This document shows positions 25,151-32,000 of a stretch of DNA of 34,523 nt, piece after piece. Each line of letters opens with the position of its first letter. Positions within the stretch are counted from its first letter, which is position 1. The position numbers were made by a program, and so were the translations under genes. Under the pieces are notes generated by a model that worked only from the letters and a program-made list of their open reading frames with translations, did no database searches and was not told where the DNA came from. Where the stretch lies: positions 1 through 34,523 of the forward strand of contig CANPVU010000015.1 of NCBI GenBank assembly GCA_947581765.1. Reading direction: 5' to 3'. This stretch comes from an uncultured Bacilli bacterium (GTDB lineage Bacteria > Bacillota_I > Bacilli_A > RF39 > UBA660).

Positions 25151-25978
25151 TTATTTTGTACTAATTTTTAACATTTCTTCTTTTTCTATTTGTTTTATCG
25201 ATTTATTAGGCGTAGGTAAGTCTTCAGGCATTGTACCACCTAATTTTTGAATTGTTTGTCTAACTGCTTGTCCAACTCTGTGATGGGTATTGCATGCATC
25301 ATGTTCATTATTAACTTTGTTTTTATTTAAAATTTCATCAGTTTGAGTTATTCTAAATAAATTAGCTGCTAATTCTGTACTTCCCATATAATCAAGAATA
25401 TCTTCGTTATCGGTAATTCCTTTCCTTTTAGCAATATCTTGGGCGGTTTCCCCATTATATAAACCGCGATATCCGTAATTATTAAATTTACCATAATTTT
25501 TTACTCCAGCATTTTTAGCAGTATCAAACAAATATTTATTTTTATTTCTTACATTTATTCTTGTATATAACCTTTTTTCATCTTCTGATAATTTTGAATA
25601 TTGATCTTCAGTTATTTCCATTTTTCTAGTTTGTACAGCAAAGTAAGTTTGACCAAGTGCAACAGCCTTTTTTCTTGGGTCGGCATTTTGTACAATCAAA
25701 TAGCATGCATATCTTGATAGCTTATAGTCTTCTATAATTTTACTAGTAACTCCAGCTTCTACGATTTTGCCGACGTCGGCAAAATGGTCTTTAACAATAT
25801 TATTACTTATTTCACAAGTTATTTTTGCTTTGTCAATTACTTTTTTAAAATTTCCCCATTTAGAGTATCCAAGTACTAACATTAGTTCTCTAGCTTCCCA
25901 ATATTCAGCATCTGTTTCATCTGTATGTTTTATATCTTCAAAAGTTTTGTTTTTATAATTATCTATTTCATTGTTCAT
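25151..25978 (-). CDS. dinD: DNA damage-inducible protein D (DinD) homologue
   Basis: A 275-residue protein, essentially the length of Escherichia coli DinD (274), an SOS-induced inhibitor of RecA filament activity. The N-terminal BRO-like part is recognisable (EYWEARELMLVLGYSKWGNFKKVIDKA), followed by DYKLSRYACYLIVQNADPRKKAVALGQTYFAVQTR. The C-terminal half includes the conserved GYRGLYNGETAQDIAKRKG and MGSTELAANLFRITQTDE. The start has GGAGAAG upstream. It lies at the extreme end of the element, its stop only 5 bases from the att arm, and has its own consensus promoter. In this setting it may modulate the host RecA/SOS response or act as a cargo gene; this is inference. Confidence 0.88.
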   Translation of the reverse strand: MNNEIDNYKNKTFEDIKHTDETDAEYWEARELMLVLGYSKWGNFKKVIDKAKITCEISNNIVKDHFADVGKIVEAGVTSKIIEDYKLSRYACYLIVQNADPRKKAVALGQTYFAVQTRKMEITEDQYSKLSEDEKRLYTRINVRNKNKYLFDTAKNAGVKNYGKFNNYGYRGLYNGETAQDIAKRKGITDNEDILDYMGSTELAANLFRITQTDEILNKNKVNNEHDACNTHHRVGQAVRQTIQKLGGTMPEDLPTPNKSIKQIEKEEMLKISTK

Positions 25979-26003
25979 AAAACTTCTCCATTTCTTTATA
26001 CAA

Positions 26004-26032
26004 ATTATAAATTAGTAATTATATGATGTCAA
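26004..26032 (-). promoter_or_regulatory. Consensus SigA promoter of dinD
   Basis: Minus strand: TTGACA (26032-26027), 17 bases, TATAAT (26009-26004), 25 bases before the ATG. It matches consensus at all positions. No symmetric LexA box of the CGAAC-N4-GTTCG type was found over it. Confidence 0.88.
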
Positions 26033-26063
26033 TTATTATTATAAATATATTCGTTTTTTTATA

Positions 26064-27587
26064 TTACTTTATTTCGTTGAATAATAAAAACAATTCTCCA
26101 TTATTGTATTCAACCTTATTAATTAATGTGTGTACTACAGTAAATTTTTTTTCCATCGAAATAGATTCATCTGTCAAAATAGTGTAAGCATTTTGTAGAT
26201 GCTCTTTTATAATTAATTTTGGATTATCTTCCTTTATACTATTTATTTTATTTAATTGATTTAATAATTCTTTTTTTTCTTCAGATAATATTTTTTTATT
26301 ACTTTTGTATTCTTCTAGAGTATCAATTCCATCAATATACGAATTTTTAATTCTTTCAATTTTTACTTCTATAAATTCTAGTTGCTTGATTAATATATCT
26401 TTTTCATTATTATTTTCATTGTTATTTCTTTTTTTATCAATTTTTATATTAATAGGATTATTATAATACTGCTTTATTTGCTCTAAAATTAACGATTTTA
26501 CTTCATCAATATCTAAACTATCACTACAATTACAAGCACCTTTATTATAGCCATTACAACGTAATTTTCCATTAGTTCTTATCAAAGTTTTACCACATTT
26601 TTTACAACGTATTAGTCCTTTGATCCATGACCATGGGTTTTGTGAATCAGTTTGATGAGGTTTTCGATAACTTCTATAATTTTCTAATTTATTTACAGCT
26701 TTTTCCCAAGTCTCTTCATCAACAATAGGTTCAAAATTTCCTTTAGTAATGATAGATCTATTGTTATTATACAATTCTTCTCGTTTTAATTTTCCATTTG
26801 GAGTCCAACGTGTATAACCTTTATACACTGGATTTAGTATTATGTAATTAATTGTCCTATTTTCAAATTTACCACCACGTTTTGTTCTAAATCCTAAACT
26901 ATTTATATATCTTGCTAATTCCATCATTGTCATATCATCATTTATAAATTTATTATAAATTAACTTAATAATTTCTGATTCATCTTCTTTTATTATTAAT
27001 TTATGATTATCCCATCGATAACCAAATGGTGCAACTGATTGATATTTTCCTTCATGTGCTCCTTCGGTCATGCCTCGAGTCACTTCCTGCGACAAATTTA
27101 TTAAATAATATTCATCAAACCATTCGATTATACGCTCTATTAAACCACCAAATGGACCATCAATTATTGGTTCTGAAACAGATTTTACATCAATATTATA
27201 TTCTTTTCTAAGTAAATTTTTAAATAGTATGCTTTGTTCTTGACTTCTAGCAAATCTTGAAAATTTCCAAACAATAATTTCATCAAATAGTTTATCTTTT
27301 GATTTTGAAAGTGCAATCATTTTATTAAATTCTGTTCTTTTTTCAAGTTTTGAGTCTTTAGCGCTTATTCCTTCTTCCTCAATAAAAATATAATTTAAAT
27401 CAAGGTATAATTCATTGTGTATCGCATATTTATAAATCTCCTTCAATTGAGAAATAGGGGATAATTCAGTTTGTTTATCGGTTGATACACGAATGTATGC
27501 AGCAGCATGTCTTTTCCATAAAATTGAAATATGATTATCTTGACTTTTTATCCAGTCTTTAAATTCTAATAATACTTTTTCTTTCAT
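26064..27587 (-). CDS. Large serine recombinase (integrase/excisionase)
   Basis: A 507-residue site-specific recombinase, the size of SpoIVCA. The resolvase domain starts AAAYIRVSTDKQ with the nucleophile Ser35, and continues with EEGISAKDSKLEKRTEFNKMI and VWKFSRFARSQEQS (active-site Arg cluster). Then come the Recombinase domain (GYRWDNHKLII...RYINSLGFRTKRGGKFENRTINYIILNPVYKGY), a Cys-rich zinc ribbon (CKKCG...CNGYNKGACNC) and a long charged coiled coil (about residues 395-470). It should cut the GG centre of the att sites with a 2-base stagger and exchange strands. Start has AAGGAAGTG upstream. The gene is intact. The excision directionality factor is unknown, as is its promoter. Confidence 0.95.
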   Translation of the reverse strand: MKEKVLLEFKDWIKSQDNHISILWKRHAAAYIRVSTDKQTELSPISQLKEIYKYAIHNELYLDLNYIFIEEEGISAKDSKLEKRTEFNKMIALSKSKDKLFDEIIVWKFSRFARSQEQSILFKNLLRKEYNIDVKSVSEPIIDGPFGGLIERIIEWFDEYYLINLSQEVTRGMTEGAHEGKYQSVAPFGYRWDNHKLIIKEDESEIIKLIYNKFINDDMTMMELARYINSLGFRTKRGGKFENRTINYIILNPVYKGYTRWTPNGKLKREELYNNNRSIITKGNFEPIVDEETWEKAVNKLENYRSYRKPHQTDSQNPWSWIKGLIRCKKCGKTLIRTNGKLRCNGYNKGACNCSDSLDIDEVKSLILEQIKQYYNNPINIKIDKKRNNNENNNEKDILIKQLEFIEVKIERIKNSYIDGIDTLEEYKSNKKILSEEKKELLNQLNKINSIKEDNPKLIIKEHLQNAYTILTDESISMEKKFTVVHTLINKVEYNNGELFLLFNEIK

Positions 27588-27715
27588 TATTATAGCACTT
27601 CCTTTTTATTAAAATTTATGCTATAATTTAAAAGAAAACTCTTAAATATAACATTAATATAGTTTTTTTGTTATTTTTAAATTAAGTTTGGTAGACTTAT
27701 TGAGTTTTTCATTTT

Positions 27716-27741
27716 GGCTAGTGCTCGAACACTAGCTTTTT
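27716..27741. terminator. Hairpin downstream of the exonuclease gene
   Basis: A perfect 7-bp stem GCTAGTG/CACTAGC (27717-27723 with 27730-27736), loop CTCGAA, followed on the plus strand by TTTTTA. It lies just after the minus-strand exonuclease stop (27743), yet its T-run faces the plus strand, where no upstream gene exists. Confidence 0.4.
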
Positions 27742-27742
27742 A

Positions 27743-28696
27743 TTATTGTTCAATCATTTCATAAAATGTTTTTTCAGAAATAATTTCTATATCTTGACCA
27801 TCTAAAATTGCTTTTTCTGCAGCAATTCTTTTTTTGCTCTTTTCTTCTTTTGTTTTTATATAATCATTATTTCCAAGAACTAAGTAATTTGTTTTTTTTG
27901 TAACACTATCACCATTTATTCCACCAAGATTTGCAACAATTTGCATTGCATCTTTTCTAGCAAAACGTTCTAATGCTCCAGTAAAAACTACAACCTTTTC
28001 AAAGAATGGATTGTCTTCATCAACAATTTCTGTATTTCTTGTTATATCAGAAGCTTTTAAATGATATTTACTATTATCTAATAAATTTGGATTATCTTTC
28101 GCTATTAGCTTTAGATTATTTAAAAGTTCATATGTAATATTACAATCGATTAAGGCTCTATGCTCGTTCTCGTTATTGATATTGAAATAATGTGTAAGTG
28201 TATTTAATTTATGATTTTTAATATCTTTTACACATCTTTTAGCAATTCTAAGTGTATCAATGAAATCATTTTTAATCTCTTTTTTATCATATAAGAAATT
28301 AATATCAAAATTGACATTATGTCCTATAATAATATCATTTGATATAAATGAATAATATTCGTCAATTATTTCGTCAATTTTTGGAGCATTTTCAACCATA
28401 TCATCTGTAATACCTGTTAACTCTGTTATGAATTCATCTATTTCTTTTTCTGGCTTAACAAATGACTGAAATTTATCTACTATTTGATTATTTCTTACTT
28501 TCAAAGCCGCTAATTCTATAATTTCATTAAATTCAGAATCTAATCCGGTAGTTTCAATATCAATTATAGTATAGTCATTAATTTCGATGCTTAATAAACT
28601 ATTTCCTTTATTAGTTCGTATTTTTTTCTTTTTTTCAGGTATTTCACTTTTTTCAATTACAACATTTCCATCAATTATTTTTATAGAATAGTTCAT
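27743..28696 (-). CDS. DnaQ-like 3'-5' exonuclease with C-terminal BRCT domain
   Basis: A 317-residue protein. Residues about 40-205 are a DEDDh exonuclease: ExoI IIDIETTGLDSEFNEIIEL, ExoII GHNVNFDINFLYD, ExoIII HRALIDCNITYELL with the catalytic His. Residues about 230-312 are a BRCT domain (EKVVVFTGALERFARKDAMQIVANLGGINGDSVTKKTNYLVLG) of the kind in NAD-dependent ligase. The first 40 residues are a basic low-complexity leader. This architecture occurs in Bacillota chromosomes and prophages as a PolC-epsilon-like repair nuclease. AGGAGG precedes the start. It lies between repressor and recombinase on one strand, so it is part of the element's operon; a role in repair during excision or replication is inference. 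Confidence 0.88.
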   Translation of the reverse strand: MNYSIKIIDGNVVIEKSEIPEKKKKIRTNKGNSLLSIEINDYTIIDIETTGLDSEFNEIIELAALKVRNNQIVDKFQSFVKPEKEIDEFITELTGITDDMVENAPKIDEIIDEYYSFISNDIIIGHNVNFDINFLYDKKEIKNDFIDTLRIAKRCVKDIKNHKLNTLTHYFNINNENEHRALIDCNITYELLNNLKLIAKDNPNLLDNSKYHLKASDITRNTEIVDEDNPFFEKVVVFTGALERFARKDAMQIVANLGGINGDSVTKKTNYLVLGNNDYIKTKEEKSKKRIAAEKAILDGQDIEIISEKTFYEMIEQ

Positions 28697-28738
28697 AAAT
28701 TTCCTCCTACACTACAGTCTAGTTCTTTTTTCTATATA

Positions 28739-29328
28739 TTATTTAGAATAAAACGTTACCCGATATCCATCTTGGTTATTAGGATTTAATGGTACTAATG
28801 TAATACCATTTTCAGATATTGATACATTTTTAAATGTAGCATCATCACCATTAACTAGTATAGCACAATCTTTTTTATTTGCTATTATATAATCTTCTAT
28901 TTGTTCAAAAATAACAATATCATCTTCTAAATACTTAGGATACATGCTATTTCCAGAAATTTTTAATTCAAAAAATTTTTTTCTCCTTTTATCCAATCTT
29001 TAGGTATATCTACATATTCTAAAATCTTTTCTTGCGTTTCTATAGGAATTTCTGCTTTAATTGTTCCAAGTACTGGAATTAGTTCAATATCAGAATTTAT
29101 ATCTATATATTCTGCTTTATCATATTTAGGGAAAAAAATAATTTATAGAAACATTAAAATAATCCTCGAGTTGAAACAATAAATTTTGTTTAAATCTTCT
29201 TTGACCATTTTCATACCTAGCAATTTGTTGTTGTTTTATATTTAAAGCTTCAGCAAGCTCTAACTGAGTTATTTTTTTCTATTTCTAAGTTCTTTTAATT
29301 TTTCTGCAGCATAGTTATTTATATCCAT
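28739..29328 (-). pseudogene. HTH plus S24 peptidase (LexA/CI-like) repressor with three frameshifts
   Basis: Reading from ATG at 29328 gives an N-terminal XRE-type HTH (NYAAEKLKELRNRKK / ITQLELAEALNIKQQQIARYENGQRRF) and a C-terminal S24 domain (IPVLGTIKAEIP, DWIKG.., FFELKISGNSMYPKYLEDDIVIF with Ser of NSMYP). The parts are in three different frames, broken at a 7-base run (29272-29278), a 7-base run (29132-29138) and an A6T7 run (28970-28982). With single-base corrections it would be about 196 residues, the size of a prophage LexA/CI repressor controlled by RecA. An 85-codon frame from TTG at 28996 contains the S24 half alone. All breaks are at homopolymers, so sequencing error and real decay are both possible. 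Confidence 0.8.
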
Positions 29329-29527
29329 AATCTTTTTTTCCACATATATAGAATACAACACTTTACACCAAAATAGAATAACTTGTAACAAATTTACAAA
29401 AAAGTATTGCAACAACTCTAAAATAGAGTAACGAATTGTAACTAGCGATATTTATGAATAATTAAATAAAAAAAATATTAAATAAAACTATGAAACAACA
29501 TAAATTTTATTGAGGTGATTAGTCAAA
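29329..29527. promoter_or_regulatory. Divergent control region of the element with repeated operator-like motifs
   Basis: A gene-free stretch between the minus-strand repressor and plus-strand ORFs. It holds AAAATAGAATAAC (29370-29382) directly followed by TTGTAAC, and AAAATAGAGTAAC (29420-29432) followed after 3 bases by TTGTAAC. There is also an inverted pair TTGTAA-N5-TTACAA (29383-29399). These are plausible repressor sites; exact promoters are not assignable. Confidence 0.45.
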
Positions 29528-29644
29528 ATGAAAAAAAAATCTACCAAACTTCAGCTTGTAGTGGTTAATCCACCATCTGTAGAACAATCTATTAAAATGA
29601 TTGAACATATATCTGAAGTTCTTAAACAAAAATTTTATATGTAA
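29528..29644 (+). CDS. Hypothetical 38-residue protein in the element
   Basis: A short ORF from ATG at 29528 with GAGGTGATTAG upstream (GAGGTG about 29512-29517). The product begins MKKKSTKLQLVVVNPPSVEQ, then an amphipathic helix SIKMIEHISEVLKQKF. It has no membrane segment and no known family was recognised. It is the first plus-strand gene after the control region, followed 16 bases later by the lysin remnant. It could be a small regulator such as a recombination directionality factor, but nothing in the sequence proves it. Confidence 0.4.
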   Translation: MKKKSTKLQLVVVNPPSVEQSIKMIEHISEVLKQKFYM

Positions 29645-29660
29645 TGTAGGAGAAAATTTT

Positions 29661-30018
29661 ATGAAGATGATGAAAGTTTAAAATTGGAGAATCTGTAATA
29701 GTTAATGGTAATATATATCTTAGTTCAAATGCATCAAAACCTAATGGAACTGTAAAAAATAAAACAACAAAAATAACAAGACATTTAGCTGAAGCAAAAC
29801 ATCCTTACAATACAACAGGAGATTTAGGTTGGATGGATGAATCAAGTATTAAATCAACATCTAGTTCATCAAATACTACGTATACAGTAAAAAAGGGTGA
29901 TACATTATCTAGTATTGCTAAAAAATATAATACAACATGGCAAAAGATCTATGAAAAAAAAGTAATAGGTAGTAACCCTAATATTATTGAAGTTGGATTG
30001 AAATTGAATATTAGCTAA
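29661..30018 (+). pseudogene. SH3-like plus LysM cell-wall-binding lysin remnant, frameshifted
   Basis: ATG at 29661 follows GTAGGAGA, but the frame stops after MKMMKV. Removing one T from TTT (29677-29679) opens it into KIGESVIVNGNIYLSS..., an SH3-like segment ending PYNTTGDLGWMDESSI as in the C-termini of phage amidases. This is followed by a LysM domain (TYTVKKGDTLSSIAKKYNTTWQKIYEKKVIG...NPNIIEVGLKLNIS). The total would be 118 residues. No catalytic domain is present, so it is the binding part of an endolysin or a LysM tail protein. A 61-codon frame from 29833 contains LysM alone. It supports a phage origin for the element. Confidence 0.65.
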
Positions 30019-30046
30019 AAATTATTTTTTCTTTCCTTATTATATA

Positions 30047-30160
30047 TTAGTCCCAAATGGTATATGGTCCACCATATTGCGCTAAAATATTTTTTGCCAT
30101 TTTCAAATCTTTTTTTTGTATATTAACAGGGTACTCTAATTTTTTTATATATTTAAACAT
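30047..30160 (-). CDS. cotJC: CotJC N-terminal part of the interrupted gene
   Basis: A 37-codon frame: MFKYIKKLEYPVNIQKKDLK, then MAKNILAQYGG, then six element-derived codons (PYTIWD) and a stop. The first 31 residues match the start of CotJC-type manganese catalases (..YEKKLQYPV....P..A..L..QYGGPDGE). Its ribosome binding site GAGGTG (30170-30165) lies in the end of the upstream cotJ gene, whose stop is one base before this ATG. In the integrated state only a 37-residue peptide without any metal ligand can be made. After removal of the element the frame runs on at GGPDGEW into the segment ending at 24644, giving 573 bases (190 residues). Confidence 0.85.
   Translation of the reverse strand: MFKYIKKLEYPVNIQKKDLKMAKNILAQYGGPYTIWD
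30049..30077. other. Attachment site, cotJC 5' side junction
   Basis: Plus strand: element arm AGTCCCAAATGGTATATGGT (30049-30068), central CC (30069-30070), then gene-derived ACCATATTGCGC. The nine bases CCACCATAT (30069-30077) are repeated directly at 25125-25133. Confidence 0.88.
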
Positions 30161-30161
30161 A

Positions 30162-30521
30162 TTACACCTCCCAAGGCCATGGACACATTGACCACGCCCA
30201 TGGAGTTGATTGTAGAGCATCACTATTTAGTGATAAAGGTCCATAGTTTTCTTCATATTTTTTTAAAATATTTCTTTTTTCGTTTAATAATTTATTATAT
30301 AATTGTATCATTTGTTGATTATCTGGAAATACATCTAAATATAAATCTAAGTCTATACAAGCAAAATCTAATACATCTATATATGTTAATAATTCTGCTT
30401 GTTCATTCATTGGATTAATATCATATATTTTTCCAAATTGACTATATAGGTTTTTAAACATATTTCCACGTATAAAACCTTGGTAAGGTTCAAATAAATT
30501 TACATTTTGATTATACATCAT
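30162..30521 (-). CDS. cotJB: Spore coat protein, CotJA-like segment fused to CotJB
   Basis: A 119-residue protein longer than ordinary CotJB (about 90). The C-terminal part is CotJB: AELLTYIDVLDFACIDLDLYLDVFPDN, then ILKKYEENYGPLSLNSD and the terminal PWPWE signature. The first 45 residues (NVNLFEPYQGFIRGNMFKNLY) resemble the CotJA type of short coat peptide. That this is a JA-JB fusion is my inference. CotJ proteins form an inner spore-coat complex with the manganese catalase CotJC, encoded one base downstream. ATG at 30521 or 30518 follows GAGGTG (30531-30526). It is the clearest sign that this lineage forms spores. Confidence 0.8.
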   Translation of the reverse strand: MMYNQNVNLFEPYQGFIRGNMFKNLYSQFGKIYDINPMNEQAELLTYIDVLDFACIDLDLYLDVFPDNQQMIQLYNKLLNEKRNILKKYEENYGPLSLNSDALQSTPWAWSMCPWPWEV

Positions 30522-30535
30522 AAAACACCTCATAG

Positions 30536-30574
30536 TATATTATGAATCACTATATATACTGTTAATGATGTATG
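30536..30574 (-). promoter_or_regulatory. Weak candidate sporulation-sigma promoter elements of the cotJ operon
   Basis: Minus strand: CATACATC (30574-30567) resembles a SigE -10 (CATACAnT) at 7 of 8 positions but lacks a well-spaced -35. CATAATATA (30544-30536) fits the SigK -10 with AC 16 bases upstream, but is very close to the ribosome binding site. Neither is decisive. Confidence 0.22.
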
Positions 30575-30612
30575 CCCAATGTAAAAATATTTTAGTTTGT
30601 GATTTATAACTA

Positions 30613-30642
30613 TTGCCTTAAATATTTTATTAATGCTATACT
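30613..30642 (+). promoter_or_regulatory. Promoter of the nucleotidyltransferase-fold gene
   Basis: TTGCCT (30613-30618), 18 bases, TATACT (30637-30642) with a TGC extension (30634-30636), 22 bases before the chosen GTG. Confidence 0.6.
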
Positions 30643-30664
30643 TAATTTGAAAGTAGGGATTATA

Positions 30665-31921
30665 GTGAATGAATTTATAAGTATTTCTAATTTAGAAGAA
30701 TTTAGTAAAGTATTAAACGGAGAATTAATCGATAATTCAAATATAAATTCTGTAATATATTATTTTAAAGAACCTCAAGAAAGTTTTGTAATAGATACTA
30801 AAAATATACCAGAATGGAAAAAGATGCCTAGTTTATCTAATACACTTTTTTTTATAAGATTAAAATTATTAATGAGTATAAGTGGAAAGTATGTCCCTAT
30901 TTATGATAAATATACACAACAACTTTTATATTCAAAAGAAGAATTTTTAAATGATAGAAAAAAAATGAGTGGTTTATCAGAATATAATTCTGGAAATTTT
31001 GTTATTTCTGATAATTTATACTTTAGTGAGTTAAATCCCTATTTATCTAAGGTAGGTGAAACAGCTACTTTAATAGATAATCAACGACAGCCTATTTTAA
31101 CAGAAATAATAAAAATGTTTAATGAAAATGGATTAAGTGTAACTTTAGGATGTAATAGTGGTGGAGATATCGAATTAATAGAAGCAGGTTCAACAATTAG
31201 AAATACAAGTGTTCCGGCACTAAAAGGTGTATTTTCACCAGATTTTGATTTTACTGTTAGAATTGATGAGAGTATTGTATGGAAAGTAAAATCAATGCTA
31301 GAAAATAATTTACAAGCAAGTGGGCATATTACCCAGACAGCAAAATATAAAGTTAGATTAACAGGAGTAACTATACCTGGATTAGAAAAACCAATTGATT
31401 TAGATTTTTCCTTAACTCCTCAAAAAAAGAAATATTTCCCATCTGAAAATTCAGTAACACAAAGATTAGATAATATAAAGCAACAAGATGAGAATAAATA
31501 TAAATTAGTACTTGCTAATATTATGTATGCTAAAGCATATTTAAAGGAAAGTGGTTCATATAAACCTGCACGAGCAATATTAGATGGTAAAGATAGGAGC
31601 TATGGTGGATTAGGTGGAATAGGTATCGAAAATTGGATATTACAAAATGGAGGAAGTTTTATTGATGCTATAAATGAATTTTTAATGTATGCTAAGGCTG
31701 CTGAAGAAATGACAAATAACCCAATGGATGAATTTATTGAGTTTGAGAAAAGATATGCCATAATGGATTATGGACAAGATCATGTAGCTACTTCAAAAGG
31801 AATATTTCCATATGACGATTTTATTATAAAAAATATGAGAGTTAATGGATATATAACAATGAAGAATGCATTATTAGAATTTAAAAAGACTTATATGCAA
31901 ACTGATGAGAAGGTACTTTAA
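30665..31921 (+). CDS. Nucleotidyltransferase-fold protein (poly(A) polymerase/OAS/archaeal CCA-like)
   Basis: A 418-residue protein of uncertain role. Gly175-Ser176 in EAGSTIRNTS followed by DFDFTVRID (Asp193, Asp195) and a later hydrophobic-Asp strand PIDLDFSL (Asp245/Asp247) form the three-carboxylate NTase pattern; 18 residues separate GS from the first Asp, more than the usual 9-13. The later YGGLGGIGIENWILQNGGSFIDAINEF resembles the helical core following the active site in CCA-adding/OAS-type enzymes. The first 130 residues are unassigned. GTG at 30665 follows TAGGGAT; the longer frame from 30599 overlaps its promoter and is rejected. It is monocistronic, so no partner hints at its substrate. 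Confidence 0.5.
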   Translation: MNEFISISNLEEFSKVLNGELIDNSNINSVIYYFKEPQESFVIDTKNIPEWKKMPSLSNTLFFIRLKLLMSISGKYVPIYDKYTQQLLYSKEEFLNDRKKMSGLSEYNSGNFVISDNLYFSELNPYLSKVGETATLIDNQRQPILTEIIKMFNENGLSVTLGCNSGGDIELIEAGSTIRNTSVPALKGVFSPDFDFTVRIDESIVWKVKSMLENNLQASGHITQTAKYKVRLTGVTIPGLEKPIDLDFSLTPQKKKYFPSENSVTQRLDNIKQQDENKYKLVLANIMYAKAYLKESGSYKPARAILDGKDRSYGGLGGIGIENWILQNGGSFIDAINEFLMYAKAAEEMTNNPMDEFIEFEKRYAIMDYGQDHVATSKGIFPYDDFIIKNMRVNGYITMKNALLEFKKTYMQTDEKVL

Positions 31922-31943
31922 AAAATTTAATTTTTTCTGTTGT

Positions 31944-31972
31944 TTGACATATCATATAGCGCATGCTATAAT
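31944..31972 (+). promoter_or_regulatory. Consensus promoter of the GT8 gene
   Basis: TTGACA (31944-31949), 17 bases, TATAAT (31967-31972) with a TGC extension: the strongest promoter in the window by match. Confidence 0.92.
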
Positions 31973-32000
31973 TTAAAAAAAAGGTAAGAGGTAAGTGTGA

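Larger units (their letters stand above)
25127..30068. mobile_element. 4.9-kb skin-like serine-recombinase element inserted in cotJC
   Basis: A unit of 4,944 bp from one CC crossover dinucleotide to the next. Minus-strand genes: S24/HTH repressor (frameshifted), DnaQ-BRCT exonuclease, large serine recombinase and DinD. Plus-strand genes: a 38-codon ORF and a frameshifted SH3/LysM lysin remnant. There are no structural, packaging or replication genes, so it looks like a reduced prophage or integrative element that kept its recombination module. Boundaries are set by exact 20-bp inverted arms and by restoration of an in-frame cotJC on removal. No separate excisionase was recognised. Confidence 0.9.

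Noticed and set aside
27588-27700. SigE or SigK promoter for the serine recombinase
   Set aside because: A CATAAATT box is present upstream on the minus strand, but no -35 element lies at the right distance, so mother-cell control cannot be claimed from sequence.
27716-27741. tRNA T-arm (TTCGAG loop) marking a tRNA attachment site
   Set aside because: The loop has six bases rather than seven, and no acceptor, D- or anticodon-arm can be folded around it. The att sites are in cotJC.
30665-31921. CBASS-type anti-phage cyclic-nucleotide synthase
   Set aside because: No effector, ubiquitin-like helper or other defence gene is adjacent; both neighbours have unrelated roles and their own promoters.
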